Below, in pieces: positions 1-7,634 of a stretch of 47,589 nucleotides of DNA (position 1 is its first letter; the number at the start of each line of letters is the position of its first letter). The stretch lies in the NCBI GenBank assembly GCA_964388435.1, contig CAYMAH010000003.1:1-47589 (forward strand). Reading direction: 5' to 3'. The stretch comes from DTNV01 sp964388435. Lineage in GTDB: Archaea > Micrarchaeota > Micrarchaeia > Norongarragalinales > UBA8480. The translations under genes were made by a program, and so were the position numbers. Below the pieces are notes generated by a model. The model worked only from the letters and a program-made list of their open reading frames with translations. It did no database searches and was not told the DNA's origin.

Positions 1-1152
1 AACGTTGGAAAGAGCACTTTTTTCCAAGCCTTGACTTCAATAGCCGTGGAAAGAGCTTCAAGGCCCTTTACCACCATAAAGCCGAACAGGGGAATGGGCT
101 ATGCTGAAATCGAGTGCGTGGACAAGGAGTTCAACGTTCAGTGCAACCCAAGGCACGGGTTTTGCATAAACAGCAGAAGGTTCGCTCCAGTGGAACTTCT
201 TGACGTTGCTGGTTTGGTGCCGGGAGCACATGAAGGAAAGGGATTGGGAAACAAGTTTCTTGATGATCTTAGACAGGCAGACGCGCTTATTCATGTCATT
301 GACCTGAGCGGTTCGACAAACGAAAATGGAGAGGTCGTGGAAAAGGGAAGCTACGACCCCGCAAACGACATCAGATTTTTAGAGGATGAAATAGCTTTTT
401 GGATTAAAGGCATCCTGGAAAACAACTGGCAAAAGCTTGCAAGAGAAAAGAAGAAGGCAGACGAGGTTTTGTACAATCAACTTACCGGGCTAGGCATAAG
501 CGGCGGTTCGATTCACAAAACGCTTTTGCAAACAGGATTGATTGAAAAAGAGATTGAGAACTGGAGCGAAGAGGATAAAATGACGTTTTCAAGAAAGATA
601 AGAGAAGAAAGCAAGCCGATAATAATAGCCGCGAACAAGTGCGACGTTTCAACAAGCGAGGAGAACTTCAAAAAATTAAAAGAAGAATTCCCGAATATGC
701 CTATAATCCCCACCTCAGCAGAAGCCGAAATCACGCTAAAAGAAGCCGGAAAGAAAAAACTTATAGACTACATTCAAGGAGACAGGGAATTCAAGGAAAA
801 CGAAGGGTTAAACGAACAACAAAAGAAAGCCCTGGAAATAATAAAGAAAATAATGGATAAATGGGATGGAAACGGAGTTCAAAAATGCCTGAACAAAACG
901 GTCTTCGATGTTCTCAAATACATAGCTGTATTCCCGGCAGGCGTTAACAAGCTTTCTGACAAGGATGGAAACGTTCTTCCCGACGTTTTCCTGATGAAGC
1001 CAGGAAGCACGGCGTTGGACTTCGCGGCTACCATTCACTCTACAATGGCTGAAAAATTCATAAAAGCCATTGACGTTAGAACAAAAAAGGCGTTGGGCGG
1101 GGATCATGTCTTGAAACACAGGGACTGCATCGAGATTTTCTTCAAACACTGA
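1..1152 (+). CDS. ychF: YchF/OBG-family GTP-binding protein (5' truncated)
   Basis: The frame is open from base 1 and starts inside the P-loop (NVGKST), so only a short N-terminal piece lies outside the window. The visible 383 residues carry the G3 region DVAGLVPGAHEGKG, typical of the YchF branch, then a helical insertion, a G4 motif NKCD and a C-terminal TGS-type domain (from about FDVLKYIAVFPA to HRDCIEIF). Family members bind the ribosome and hydrolyse ATP or GTP; bacterial YchF has NxxE at G4 and prefers ATP, whereas the NKCD seen here predicts GTP preference. The next gene starts 45 nt downstream on the same strand. Family assignment is firm; the exact cellular role is not known even for well-studied members. 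Confidence 0.92.
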   Translation, partial: NVGKSTFFQALTSIAVERASRPFTTIKPNRGMGYAEIECVDKEFNVQCNPRHGFCINSRRFAPVELLDVAGLVPGAHEGKGLGNKFLDDLRQADALIHVIDLSGSTNENGEVVEKGSYDPANDIRFLEDEIAFWIKGILENNWQKLAREKKKADEVLYNQLTGLGISGGSIHKTLLQTGLIEKEIENWSEEDKMTFSRKIREESKPIIIAANKCDVSTSEENFKKLKEEFPNMPIIPTSAEAEITLKEAGKKKLIDYIQGDREFKENEGLNEQQKKALEIIKKIMDKWDGNGVQKCLNKTVFDVLKYIAVFPAGVNKLSDKDGNVLPDVFLMKPGSTALDFAATIHSTMAEKFIKAIDVRTKKALGGDHVLKHRDCIEIFFKH

Positions 1153-1197
1153 AAGCAACAAAAGCCAGCGAAAAACTTAAAATTAACAATGTAAAAA

Positions 1198-1788
1198 ATG
1201 GAAATCATGAGAATAAATAAGGTAGACGAGGTTACAAGGAAAACCCTTCAGAACGCTATAGAAATAGGAAAGGCAGGAAGCTTGTTTATAATAGGAAAAC
1301 CAGAGAAAAAATACTGGAAGACAAGCTACAAAAAAATCAAAAAACTAAACATACTAAACGGCGATGATAATCAGGTTATAAAAAAACTTGCTGAAATAGA
1401 CGGCGCTGTGATAATAGACGAAAAAGGATATATGATAGCTTACGGAGTAACAATCAAAACAACCAAGCATGTTTTGGGGCACGGGAAAAGGCACGCAAGC
1501 GCTGCGGGGATAAGCACGCACAAAACAATCGCGATACTATCATCAGAAGAAGATGGTTACGTAAGAGCTTACAAAAATGGAAGCTGCATTGAAGAGATAA
1601 ACGCTAAAACCAAACTGCCGACAACAACCATTCAAAAACTAGCAAACTTCATAAACCATCCCGACGTTGCGGCTTTAACGGCGGGGGGAGTGGCGCTGTC
1701 AATAGTAGCCGCCCCTCTTACAGTTCCTTTTCTTGTTTTCACAGGCACTTACTTTCTAGTCAACAAATCAATCAACGCGATGAAATGA
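1198..1788 (+). CDS. Diadenylate cyclase (DisA_N/DAC) domain protein with C-terminal membrane segment
   Basis: A 196-aa protein. Residues about 60-130 match the DAC domain that makes c-di-AMP from two ATP: the DGA motif is at 68-70 (DGAVIIDEKG) and the second active-site motif is GKRHASAAGIS near 96-106. In most DAC proteins this second motif reads RHR; here it is RHA, so activity should be tested rather than assumed. Residues about 159-188 are a long hydrophobic stretch, probably a membrane hairpin, placing the enzyme at the membrane in an orientation opposite to bacterial CdaA, whose helices are N-terminal. ATG at 1198 and an in-frame ATG at 1207 are both possible starts. Confidence 0.75.
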   Translation: MEIMRINKVDEVTRKTLQNAIEIGKAGSLFIIGKPEKKYWKTSYKKIKKLNILNGDDNQVIKKLAEIDGAVIIDEKGYMIAYGVTIKTTKHVLGHGKRHASAAGISTHKTIAILSSEEDGYVRAYKNGSCIEEINAKTKLPTTTIQKLANFINHPDVAALTAGGVALSIVAAPLTVPFLVFTGTYFLVNKSINAMK

Positions 1789-1873
1789 AAAATCAATTTC
1801 TATTCACTTAATTATGAAATAATCCAAAAGGTTACTGTCAAAACCACTCTCAAGCGTTTAAAACCAAAAGGCT

Positions 1874-2935
1874 TCAAGAAAGAAAAGACTGGTTTTTGTC
1901 ATATTTCTTATAATTCCACCAAAACATGGCCGCAAGCCAAGAAAAAATAAAAACAGCTACTATCACATAGCCAACGCTCTCAAAATCAAGATTATTTATA
2001 AAAGCGAAAAAAGAGCTGGTTAAATTCAACTCGGTTGACAAAACCTGAATCAATTCAATTCCACCTATTACAAAAGCAACCAGTATGGATATTACCGTGA
2101 CAGTTAAATTATAGAATACTTTTCTTATAGGATTAAGGAAAGCCCACCCATAAGCAAAGCGCATTACAACCCCATCACTAGTGTCAACCAGCACCATCCC
2201 ACAAGTAAACATGAAAGGAAGCACCAGAATCATCCATAATGGAGCTGAACTTGAAACTCCAACGCCAACGCTTATAGCAATCAACGCAACTTCAGTAGCA
2301 GTGTCAAAGCCAAGACCGAAAAGAAGCCCAATCGGATAAATCTGCCACGACTCTTCAACCAACTTAAAAAGGCTATTGAAAAAACGGTTCATGAAACCCC
2401 GTTTGTTCAACATTTTTTCAAGCTCTTCCTCATTCACTTTTTCAGCCTTTGCTTTTTTAAAAACATGGTAAATGTCAAAAACTATCAAAGTGTTCACCAA
2501 GCCTATTATTATAAGAAAAACCCCTGAAACAACTGTGCCCGCCAATGCGCCTACGCTTTGAAGCGCGGGTATTACCCCTACCACAATTTTAGTTAGATAA
2601 ATAAGAGCAATGATGAGCGCAACAACTACCGTAGAATGACCAAGCGAAAACCAAGTTCCAACAGTAAGAGGCTTTTTGCCATCGTGAATCAATTTTCTAG
2701 TGGTGTTATCTATAGCAGCTATGTGGTCAGCGTCAAAACCATGTCGCAAACCCAAAACAAAACAAACAACGCCAAGACTCGCCAGAACTGGATTTAAATT
2801 TCCAACTACAACAGAACCCATAAACCCAAGCAAAGTCAAAGATATCAGAACAAGATAGATAGCAAGAATTTTAGCCTTCTCCAAATTACTTAGGCTTAAA
2901 CTCACTCCAACATTTTCAATTGACGAAGAGCCCAT
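1874..2935 (-). CDS. NiCoT-family nickel/cobalt permease
   Basis: A 353-aa polytopic membrane protein with about eight hydrophobic segments. The NiCoT signature in the second membrane helix, RHAxDADHI, appears as RHGFDADHI at residues 64-72. Further family motifs are FDTATEVALI and a CGMVLVDTSDGV-type segment. Family members (HoxN, NixA, NhlF) import Ni2+ or Co2+ across the cytoplasmic membrane with high affinity; which metal is used here cannot be read from sequence. No obvious nickel enzyme or B12 gene is adjacent. It is transcribed from the minus strand, starting 26 nt downstream of tRNA-Asp. Confidence 0.9.
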   Translation of the reverse strand: MGSSSIENVGVSLSLSNLEKAKILAIYLVLISLTLLGFMGSVVVGNLNPVLASLGVVCFVLGLRHGFDADHIAAIDNTTRKLIHDGKKPLTVGTWFSLGHSTVVVALIIALIYLTKIVVGVIPALQSVGALAGTVVSGVFLIIIGLVNTLIVFDIYHVFKKAKAEKVNEEELEKMLNKRGFMNRFFNSLFKLVEESWQIYPIGLLFGLGFDTATEVALIAISVGVGVSSSAPLWMILVLPFMFTCGMVLVDTSDGVVMRFAYGWAFLNPIRKVFYNLTVTVISILVAFVIGGIELIQVLSTELNLTSSFFAFINNLDFESVGYVIVAVFIFSWLAAMFWWNYKKYDKNQSFLS

Positions 2936-2961
2936 AATAAAAACTTTTGGTTAAAAAAAAA

Positions 2962-3034
<73 letters not shown>

Positions 3035-3045
3035 ATTGAAAAAAA

Positions 3046-3157
3046 TCCCGCTGGCCTGACTTTCAAAATTTTTTTTTTGAACAGGCAACCCTCTGGTATC
3101 CGCATCTTTGCAAGTGTCAAACTACAGCCAGATGCTCTGCCGTTGAGCTACAGCGGG
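3046..3157 (-). tRNA. tRNA-Tyr(GTA) with two introns
   Basis: The acceptor is CCCGCTG/CAGCGGG with discriminator A, the D-arm is GCTC/GAGC, and the anticodon stem is TCTGG/CCAGA. A 24-nt intron at 3098-3121 follows G37 (canonical 37/38 site); its bulge-helix-bulge is readable as central helix CUGU/GCGG with 3-nt bulges AGU and AUA. The T-stem GCCTG/CAGGC encloses a 23-nt loop instead of 7. Removing 16 nt (3060-3075) by the same rule (central helix UUCA/UGAA, bulges AAA and AGU) restores the loop TTCAAAT. After both removals the tRNA is 72 nt. Confidence 0.93.
3060..3075 (-). other. Putative 16-nt T-loop intron (59/60) of tRNA-Tyr
   Basis: A/T-only except for two G residues, this insertion splits the T-loop of tRNA-Tyr. 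It is flanked by UUCA and UGAA, which pair as a 4-bp helix between two 3-nt bulges, the geometry cut by the archaeal tRNA splicing endonuclease. Excision yields TTCAAAT, identical to the T-loops of the neighbouring tRNA-Asp and tRNA-Pro genes. Confidence 0.75.
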
Positions 3158-3171
3158 ACTTTCAACGAAAA

Positions 3172-3180
3172 TATTTATAA
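3172..3180 (+). promoter_or_regulatory. TATA box of the 3204 surface-protein gene
   Basis: The sequence TATTTATAA lies 24-32 nt upstream of the GTG start at 3204, the usual distance from an archaeal TATA box to the transcription start. This predicts a leaderless or nearly leaderless mRNA. It lies between the 5' end of tRNA-Tyr, transcribed leftward, and the rightward surface-protein gene. Confidence 0.6.
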
Positions 3181-3203
3181 ACGCCAATGCTTTTAACTTT
3201 TAC

Positions 3204-4685
3204 GTGAAAAAAAACCTGTTTTTAATGTTATTGCTTATAGTTGGAGTAACAACTGCTTTTGACTTCAACGCGACAAATGTTTACCTTAAAAGCGGGGAAA
3301 CTTCAAGCTTTGTTAACTTCACTTACAACAACCAGAATTTTTACATGATGAAAATCAACGGGCAGGAATCAATAATATTCCAATCCAATAACACTCCGGT
3401 GACTGATCAAAACTCGATAAACCAGCTTTTAAGCGCTTACTTTTCAAGCCAATTCTCCCAGCTTCCTTTTAATAATATTGAAAGCAAAATCAACGCGAGC
3501 TTTAACAACGTCAGCTTTTACTACGGGGGTTGTCTGCAAAGTTTGGGATATTTTGTAGATAATTCAATGAATAATTATATTGAAACGGTTATAAGCCCGG
3601 CTCAAGGTTTAAATTGCAGGTCACAATGGCTTGCTTATCAGGATATGATAAATATAACTTCAAATCAAATTCAAACTCTTTTCAATTTAAACCAAAGCAT
3701 CCAGCAATTCTATAATTATACTCAACAAACTAACCTCAATAATATTTTAAATGCATTAAATTCCATAAATACCTTATCTCAACAACTAGATTCGGCTTAT
3801 TCACAAATTACTAACGATTTTACTACTTTTACATATTTTTGCCAAAGTAATACAACAAATAATGTAGTGGTTCAAATGCTTTTAACTCCCGCTCAAATCA
3901 ACAATAACGTTAGTTGTTTTTATCAGAGTTTTATCGATCAGGATTTGAAAAACATTGCAAGTCTAGCGCAACAGGGAAATAATTACAATATTCAAAGCAT
4001 GGAAAACCAGATTTACGCTCAAACAAGTCAAAGAATAAATTCCGCGCAAATAGAAATTCAAAAAAGCAATAGTTTAAACGAAATGCAGAGTGCTGAGGCA
4101 ACCTATCAAAAAGTTAAAAATTTCTACGCTGGAACTAGCGTTTCAACCTCTTTTCTTTCAGACTTGCAATTGCAAGCTCAAAACTCTCTCAACTCATCGA
4201 ATTTTTCAAGCGGAATTATTGACAATTTCAGCAAATCTGTCCAACAGCTTTACGGAGTGTCAAGCCAGTTCAATGTTACCACTTACTCTCTTTCAAACAC
4301 TTTAAACGCGATAAATACCGCCATTGAAAGGGTTGGAAGAAGCGACCCTAGAATACAGCAGGCGCAAGCCAATTATACAAGCCTAAACAGCCAGTTTAAG
4401 GCTTACGCGCAGCAACTGTCGAACGGAGGGGTTGTGACTGGAAGCCAGCTTCAAACCCTTCAAGCGCAGTCCGACTCCCTTTCAAACTACGTCTCTTCCC
4501 TTCAACCTCCTGAAAACCAGTTCGGGTGGCTTCAGATAATAGCAGTCATCATAATAATAATCGTAATAATAGTCGTTCTGTTCTACTTCAGAAGGTTCAA
4601 GAAAACCCCTCCTAAAATAACCGATTTGAAGACTGGCTACTCTCTAAACTCCAACAACTCCGGGCAAACCCAGTTGAAAAAATAA
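3204..4685 (+). CDS. Asn/Gln/Ser-rich membrane-anchored surface protein, paralogue-like to 16768-18006
   Basis: 493 aa from a GTG start. Residues 1-18 form a Sec signal peptide (MKKNLFLMLLLIVGVTTAF). The mature part is rich in N, Q and S with many NxS/T sequons and a few Cys, and has long heptad-like stretches (about 250-430) suggesting coiled coils. A single membrane helix follows (about 441-462, rich in I/V), then a basic cytoplasmic tail. It should sit on the cell surface, anchored at the C terminus. Architecture and an N-terminal segment of the form ..NNQNFYMMKINGQ.. followed by ..PVTDQNSINQLLSAYF resemble the protein at 16768-18006. I recognise no named domain. Confidence 0.85.
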   Translation: MKKNLFLMLLLIVGVTTAFDFNATNVYLKSGETSSFVNFTYNNQNFYMMKINGQESIIFQSNNTPVTDQNSINQLLSAYFSSQFSQLPFNNIESKINASFNNVSFYYGGCLQSLGYFVDNSMNNYIETVISPAQGLNCRSQWLAYQDMINITSNQIQTLFNLNQSIQQFYNYTQQTNLNNILNALNSINTLSQQLDSAYSQITNDFTTFTYFCQSNTTNNVVVQMLLTPAQINNNVSCFYQSFIDQDLKNIASLAQQGNNYNIQSMENQIYAQTSQRINSAQIEIQKSNSLNEMQSAEATYQKVKNFYAGTSVSTSFLSDLQLQAQNSLNSSNFSSGIIDNFSKSVQQLYGVSSQFNVTTYSLSNTLNAINTAIERVGRSDPRIQQAQANYTSLNSQFKAYAQQLSNGGVVTGSQLQTLQAQSDSLSNYVSSLQPPENQFGWLQIIAVIIIIIVIIVVLFYFRRFKKTPPKITDLKTGYSLNSNNSGQTQLKK

Positions 4686-4708
4686 AAAAACCTTCTTAAA
4701 AAAAAGGC

Positions 4709-4966
4709 TTATTTTATGTACGCAACATAGATGTCGGCTTCTATAATACTCCCGTTCTGCGAGACGTAGTGGTGAACGAAATAAATATTCCCTTTAGAGT
4801 CCAGTGCAGGCTCGCCAGCAAAGTTCGATATTATTTCAGAGGGAACCCCCGCGCCATTCCATACAGAGCGGAAAGTAGCGGGGCCCGGATAACCCATGAC
4901 AATGTAGCCCGTGAACCACAACTCTTTGCCATCAGGAGTGATGAAAGAAAAGTCAAAGAAATAAAA
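4709..4966 (-). pseudogene. C-terminal remnant of a beta-propeller-like (PD40/TolB-type) protein next to tRNA-Pro
   Basis: Read on the minus strand, the frame runs without a stop from the 3' end of tRNA-Pro to TAA at 4709 and gives a protein-like sequence: FSFITPDGKELWFTG, then WNGAGVPSEIISNFAGEPAL, then DSKGNIYFVHHYV and IEADIYVAYIK. The TPDGKELWFTG and DSKGNIYFV repeats are typical blades of WD40-like beta-propellers. There is no start codon or upstream domain: the frame begins at the tRNA. Codon usage is richer in G+C than in the surface proteins nearby. I infer a truncated gene left by rearrangement or integration at the tRNA. A short gene starting at TTG 4921 cannot be excluded. Confidence 0.6.
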
Positions 4967-5039
4967 TGGGGGGACCGAGATTTGAACTCGGGTCTTCAGC
5001 TCCCAAAGCTGAAAGCATACCAGGCTAGCCCATCCCCCC
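4967..5039 (-). tRNA. tRNA-Pro(TGG)
   Basis: Read on the minus strand: acceptor GGGGGGA/TCCCCCC with discriminator A, anticodon stem TCAGC/GCTGA with loop TTTGGGA (anticodon TGG at 5003-5005), and T-arm CCGAG-TTCAAAT-CTCGG with a normal 7-nt loop. No intron. Its 3' end is followed directly by the decayed coding remnant 4709-4966. Confidence 0.96.
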
Positions 5040-5104
5040 CTAAAAATATATAACTATTTACATATACAAATACTTAAATAGCAGTATGATTAAATATTAT
5101 AAAC

Positions 5105-5344
5105 ATGAACAAAACACTAACCGTGAATGTAAACACCGAAGTTGAAAGGCAATTTAGACAAATAGCCAAGAGCAGGTATCGTGGAGCCAAGGGCTTTCTT
5201 GGAAAAGCTTTAACCGAGTCTATGAAATACTGGACGAGCATGCAAGAAAACAGCGACATAGATGCAAAAGCAATACTTGAACTTGAAAAGGGGTTTAGGT
5301 TAGGCAAATTCAACATAAACAGAGACGAATTACATGAGAGATAA
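5105..5344 (+). CDS. VapB-like antitoxin
   Basis: A 79-aa protein directly upstream of a PIN-domain toxin and overlapping it by 11 nt, the typical order and coupling of vapBC. The N-terminal beta strand (KTLTVNVNTEVERQFRQIA) followed by two helices resembles a short DNA-binding fold such as ribbon-helix-helix; the C-terminal part would wrap the toxin. A TATA-like element (TTAAATATTATAA) stands just before the start. The antitoxin call rests mainly on context; sequence alone is weak. Confidence 0.65.
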   Translation: MNKTLTVNVNTEVERQFRQIAKSRYRGAKGFLGKALTESMKYWTSMQENSDIDAKAILELEKGFRLGKFNINRDELHER

Positions 5345-5780
5345 AATTTTATTCGACACGAACATTCTGGTATACGCGTATGATTTGGATGAGATGGAGA
5401 AAAGAAAAGTATGCAGTAAATTAGTCGAAGATGTTTTTAAAGGCAATTATGATGGAGTCGTTACAAATCAGATACTTTCAGAGTTTTTCAATGCAATGAC
5501 CAGAAAAATAGAAAACCCGCTTTCTAAGGAAGAAGCGATTCAGATAGTAAAAAAATATATAATATCCGCCAAATGGATTAAAATTAATTATAATACAGAC
5601 ACCGTACTTAAAGCAAGCGTTTCGTCATCCTATTTTAAAACCTCATTCTGGGACACGCTAATCGCCGAAACAATGAAAGAAAATAACATTTCCAGGATTT
5701 TTACAGAGAACAAAAAGCACTTTTCAAAAATTCCACGCATAAACGTCATAAATCCAATAAGTGAAAATATCAAGATTTAA
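5334..5780 (+). CDS. PIN-domain toxin (VapC-like ribonuclease)
   Basis: 148 aa with the PIN-domain acidic residues in order: ILFDTNILVYAYD near the N terminus (first Asp), SEFFNAM (Glu), and FWDTLIAETM (Asp) near residue 108, followed by IFTENKKHF. Family members are Mg2+-dependent endoribonucleases that cut tRNA or rRNA and are held in check by the cognate VapB. It overlaps the antitoxin gene at 5105-5344. It converges on the next gene, leaving 17 nt between stop codons. Confidence 0.85.
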   Translation: MRDKILFDTNILVYAYDLDEMEKRKVCSKLVEDVFKGNYDGVVTNQILSEFFNAMTRKIENPLSKEEAIQIVKKYIISAKWIKINYNTDTVLKASVSSSYFKTSFWDTLIAETMKENNISRIFTENKKHFSKIPRINVINPISENIKI

Positions 5781-5797
5781 TAATAAAAACACAAATT

Positions 5798-6541
5798 CTA
5801 CTTTTTAGACATCCTGCCGCGGGGCTTTGCAACCTTCAACTGAGGGTAGACCATTGAAACTTCCTCCCTTGTTATGAAAGGGGAAAACCCTGCTTTGTTG
5901 AGAAGGTAATAAAAAGCATACTCCTTCAAGGTTGAAGGCTCTTCTGAAAATTTTTTGAAGTCGAGTTTTCCAAGCTGGGTTAATGCTTTCGATATGTTAG
6001 AAAAGCCAGTTCTTTTCGACTCAATTCCTTGAATTTCATTTTGAAATTCTAGCCACTTGCTTGTTGACAGCTGCGCTGTTTTTGCCTGAAGAGTTTCCAT
6101 GCTACCGCTCAGCGTAAACAAAACATCTTCTTTTGGAGAGTCAACCCTAACTTTTTTTACCACGGTCAAATTCTCCTGCCTTATGAAAAACGTGAAATCT
6201 TTTGTTTTTGACTCTGAAACTTTAAAATCTTGAGGAAAATCATTGGTGAAAAAACGATTCACCACGACTGAAAACGCCATTTTCTCCAAACCAAGCTTAA
6301 GCGTCTCGCCAAAACCTGAAAAATCAACTTCAGACAGTTTCTTGAAATCTCCGAAACTCAGTTCAGAAAGCTCCTTCAAACCGCCGGTTACATTCGGATT
6401 GAAAGAAAAAGGAAGAAAAGAAAACATTTCAACGCCTATCAAGTGCTTGAAATTATTAAGCTGTTTAAACAGCTCAGCCGAATCAGGATTTTCGCTTTTA
6501 AATTCAAACTGATGAGAGAAATGCGAGTTAAGCCAAATCAT
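5798..6541 (-). CDS. Unknown protein ending the exosome superoperon
   Basis: 247 aa, no signal peptide or membrane segment, Phe-rich, basic C terminus (PRGRMSKK). It starts 10 nt after the L37Ae stop, so it is very likely co-transcribed with the exosome genes. In other archaea this spot often holds rpoP, the KEOPS subunit Pcc1 or a prefoldin subunit. The first 35 residues (HFSHQFEFKSENPDSAELFK) weakly recall the start of Pcc1 (strand, then a helix after an FxSE-type turn), but the protein is three times too long for Pcc1 and I do not assign it. Confidence 0.75.
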   Translation of the reverse strand: MIWLNSHFSHQFEFKSENPDSAELFKQLNNFKHLIGVEMFSFLPFSFNPNVTGGLKELSELSFGDFKKLSEVDFSGFGETLKLGLEKMAFSVVVNRFFTNDFPQDFKVSESKTKDFTFFIRQENLTVVKKVRVDSPKEDVLFTLSGSMETLQAKTAQLSTSKWLEFQNEIQGIESKRTGFSNISKALTQLGKLDFKKFSEEPSTLKEYAFYYLLNKAGFSPFITREEVSMVYPQLKVAKPRGRMSKK

Positions 6542-6551
6542 CTTTTACAAT

Positions 6552-6773
6552 TCAACCTTGTTCAAGAAATTTTCTAGAGGCCCGCCCAACATCAGTTGAC
6601 AATTCATATGCCCCTCCTGCGAAAACAGCGCCGCAGCTTTTACACTCCCAAACCGCAAACCCCTTCCTTCTGACTCTCTGCTTGCCACATACGGGGCATT
6701 CGTAAGAGCTTCGCTGCCTTTCAAGCACCTTGCTTTCAAGCTTTCTTATTCTCACTCCATAGCGCGATCCCAT
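6552..6773 (-). CDS. rpl37ae: Ribosomal protein L37Ae (eL43)
   Basis: 73 aa with the typical start GSRYGVRIRKLE and a C4 zinc ribbon CPVCGKQ..(15)..CKSCGAVFAGGAY, the FAGGAY segment being characteristic. Large-subunit ribosomal protein. It follows rrp42 after 65 nt, as in the archaeal exosome superoperon. The spacing contains no strong promoter that I can call. A slightly longer overlapping frame at 6545-6739 is a shadow. Confidence 0.95.
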   Translation of the reverse strand: MGSRYGVRIRKLESKVLERQRSSYECPVCGKQRVRRKGFAVWECKSCGAVFAGGAYELSTDVGRASRKFLEQG

Positions 6774-6838
6774 TTATTTAACACCTTTTTTATAAATTAA
6801 GCTTTAAAAAAATTTAAAACACTTTTGCGTTCAAAAAT

Positions 6839-7627
6839 TTAATCTTTTTTAATATATTTCACCAATTCTTCATGCTTCTGCATCGCAATGTCCACGCAAT
6901 CCAAAACTTCCTTTTTTGAAAAGCTTACCGACCCGCTCTTCTGAGTGGAGCAGACAAAACCCCCATCGGCGATGCCGATAGTCAAACTGCCGCTGCCCGC
7001 GTTCTCCTCCTCAACATCGCAGTCCAAAAGAATCTTCCCGTTTATTTTGCAGAAAGTTGAAGTGGTTACTCTGTTCTTGATTTCCATTTTTTTAGTTCTC
7101 TTCTCCCGGTCAAACTCCTTTGACTCTGATTTATATTCGGGAATTAAAAGATTGGATAAAGCGTTCATAACCGCAAGAGTTGCCGTGTCGGTAAGATTGC
7201 CGTCATTGTCCAAAACATAAAAGTCAACGAAAACACCTAAAACTTTCTCATCAAATTTCAAACCCTGCATTTCAAGAACGTTAGCCGCCCTGATGCCTCT
7301 GTCAACCACTCTGGCAAGCTCGATACTTTCAGGGGTGGGAGGTCCGGCTGAATATGAATAATAGGCTAAGGGCATTAATTCCGAGTTTACCATCAAAACA
7401 CCCTCATCAGGTCTGTCTGAAAAAGGCTCCATCAAATCAATTTTAATCCCCACAATAACCTTTGAATTTCCAATGCTTGCTATACAGCTTCCCTCAGCGT
7501 TTTTAAGGACATTGTTTTCGATTTTAACCTCTCTATAATTGTTGAAGTCCCTTCCTTCTTTTCTCTTGCCTTCTTTCAACAGCGTTTTAACATATTCTGC
7601 TTTTATTTCATCCATTATCATTTTCAT
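6839..7627 (-). CDS. rrp42: Exosome core subunit Rrp42
   Basis: 262 aa, RNase PH fold. N-terminal KEGKRKEGRDFNNYREVKIE aligns with the start of archaeal Rrp42. It forms the hexameric 3'-5' exoribonuclease ring with Rrp41; Rrp42 itself is non-catalytic but helps bind RNA. Segments such as SDRPDEGVLMVNSELMPLAY and NALSNLLIPEY are family-typical. It is 7 nt downstream of rrp41. An ATG two codons into the frame (MIMDEIKAEY) is an alternative start. Confidence 0.95.
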   Translation of the reverse strand: MKMIMDEIKAEYVKTLLKEGKRKEGRDFNNYREVKIENNVLKNAEGSCIASIGNSKVIVGIKIDLMEPFSDRPDEGVLMVNSELMPLAYYSYSAGPPTPESIELARVVDRGIRAANVLEMQGLKFDEKVLGVFVDFYVLDNDGNLTDTATLAVMNALSNLLIPEYKSESKEFDREKRTKKMEIKNRVTTSTFCKINGKILLDCDVEEENAGSGSLTIGIADGGFVCSTQKSGSVSFSKKEVLDCVDIAMQKHEELVKYIKKD

Positions 7628-7634
7628 TTTCCAA

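Noticed and set aside
639..860. Alternative basic frame within ychF
   Set aside because: A shadow of the GTPase reading frame; composition bias only.
4769..5053. Plus-strand frame across tRNA-Pro and the remnant
   Set aside because: It runs antisense through a tRNA gene and has no protein-like motifs; the minus-strand remnant explains the open frame.
5105..5780. VapBC-like pair as a novel system
   Set aside because: Toxin motifs and gene order match ordinary type II toxin-antitoxin modules.
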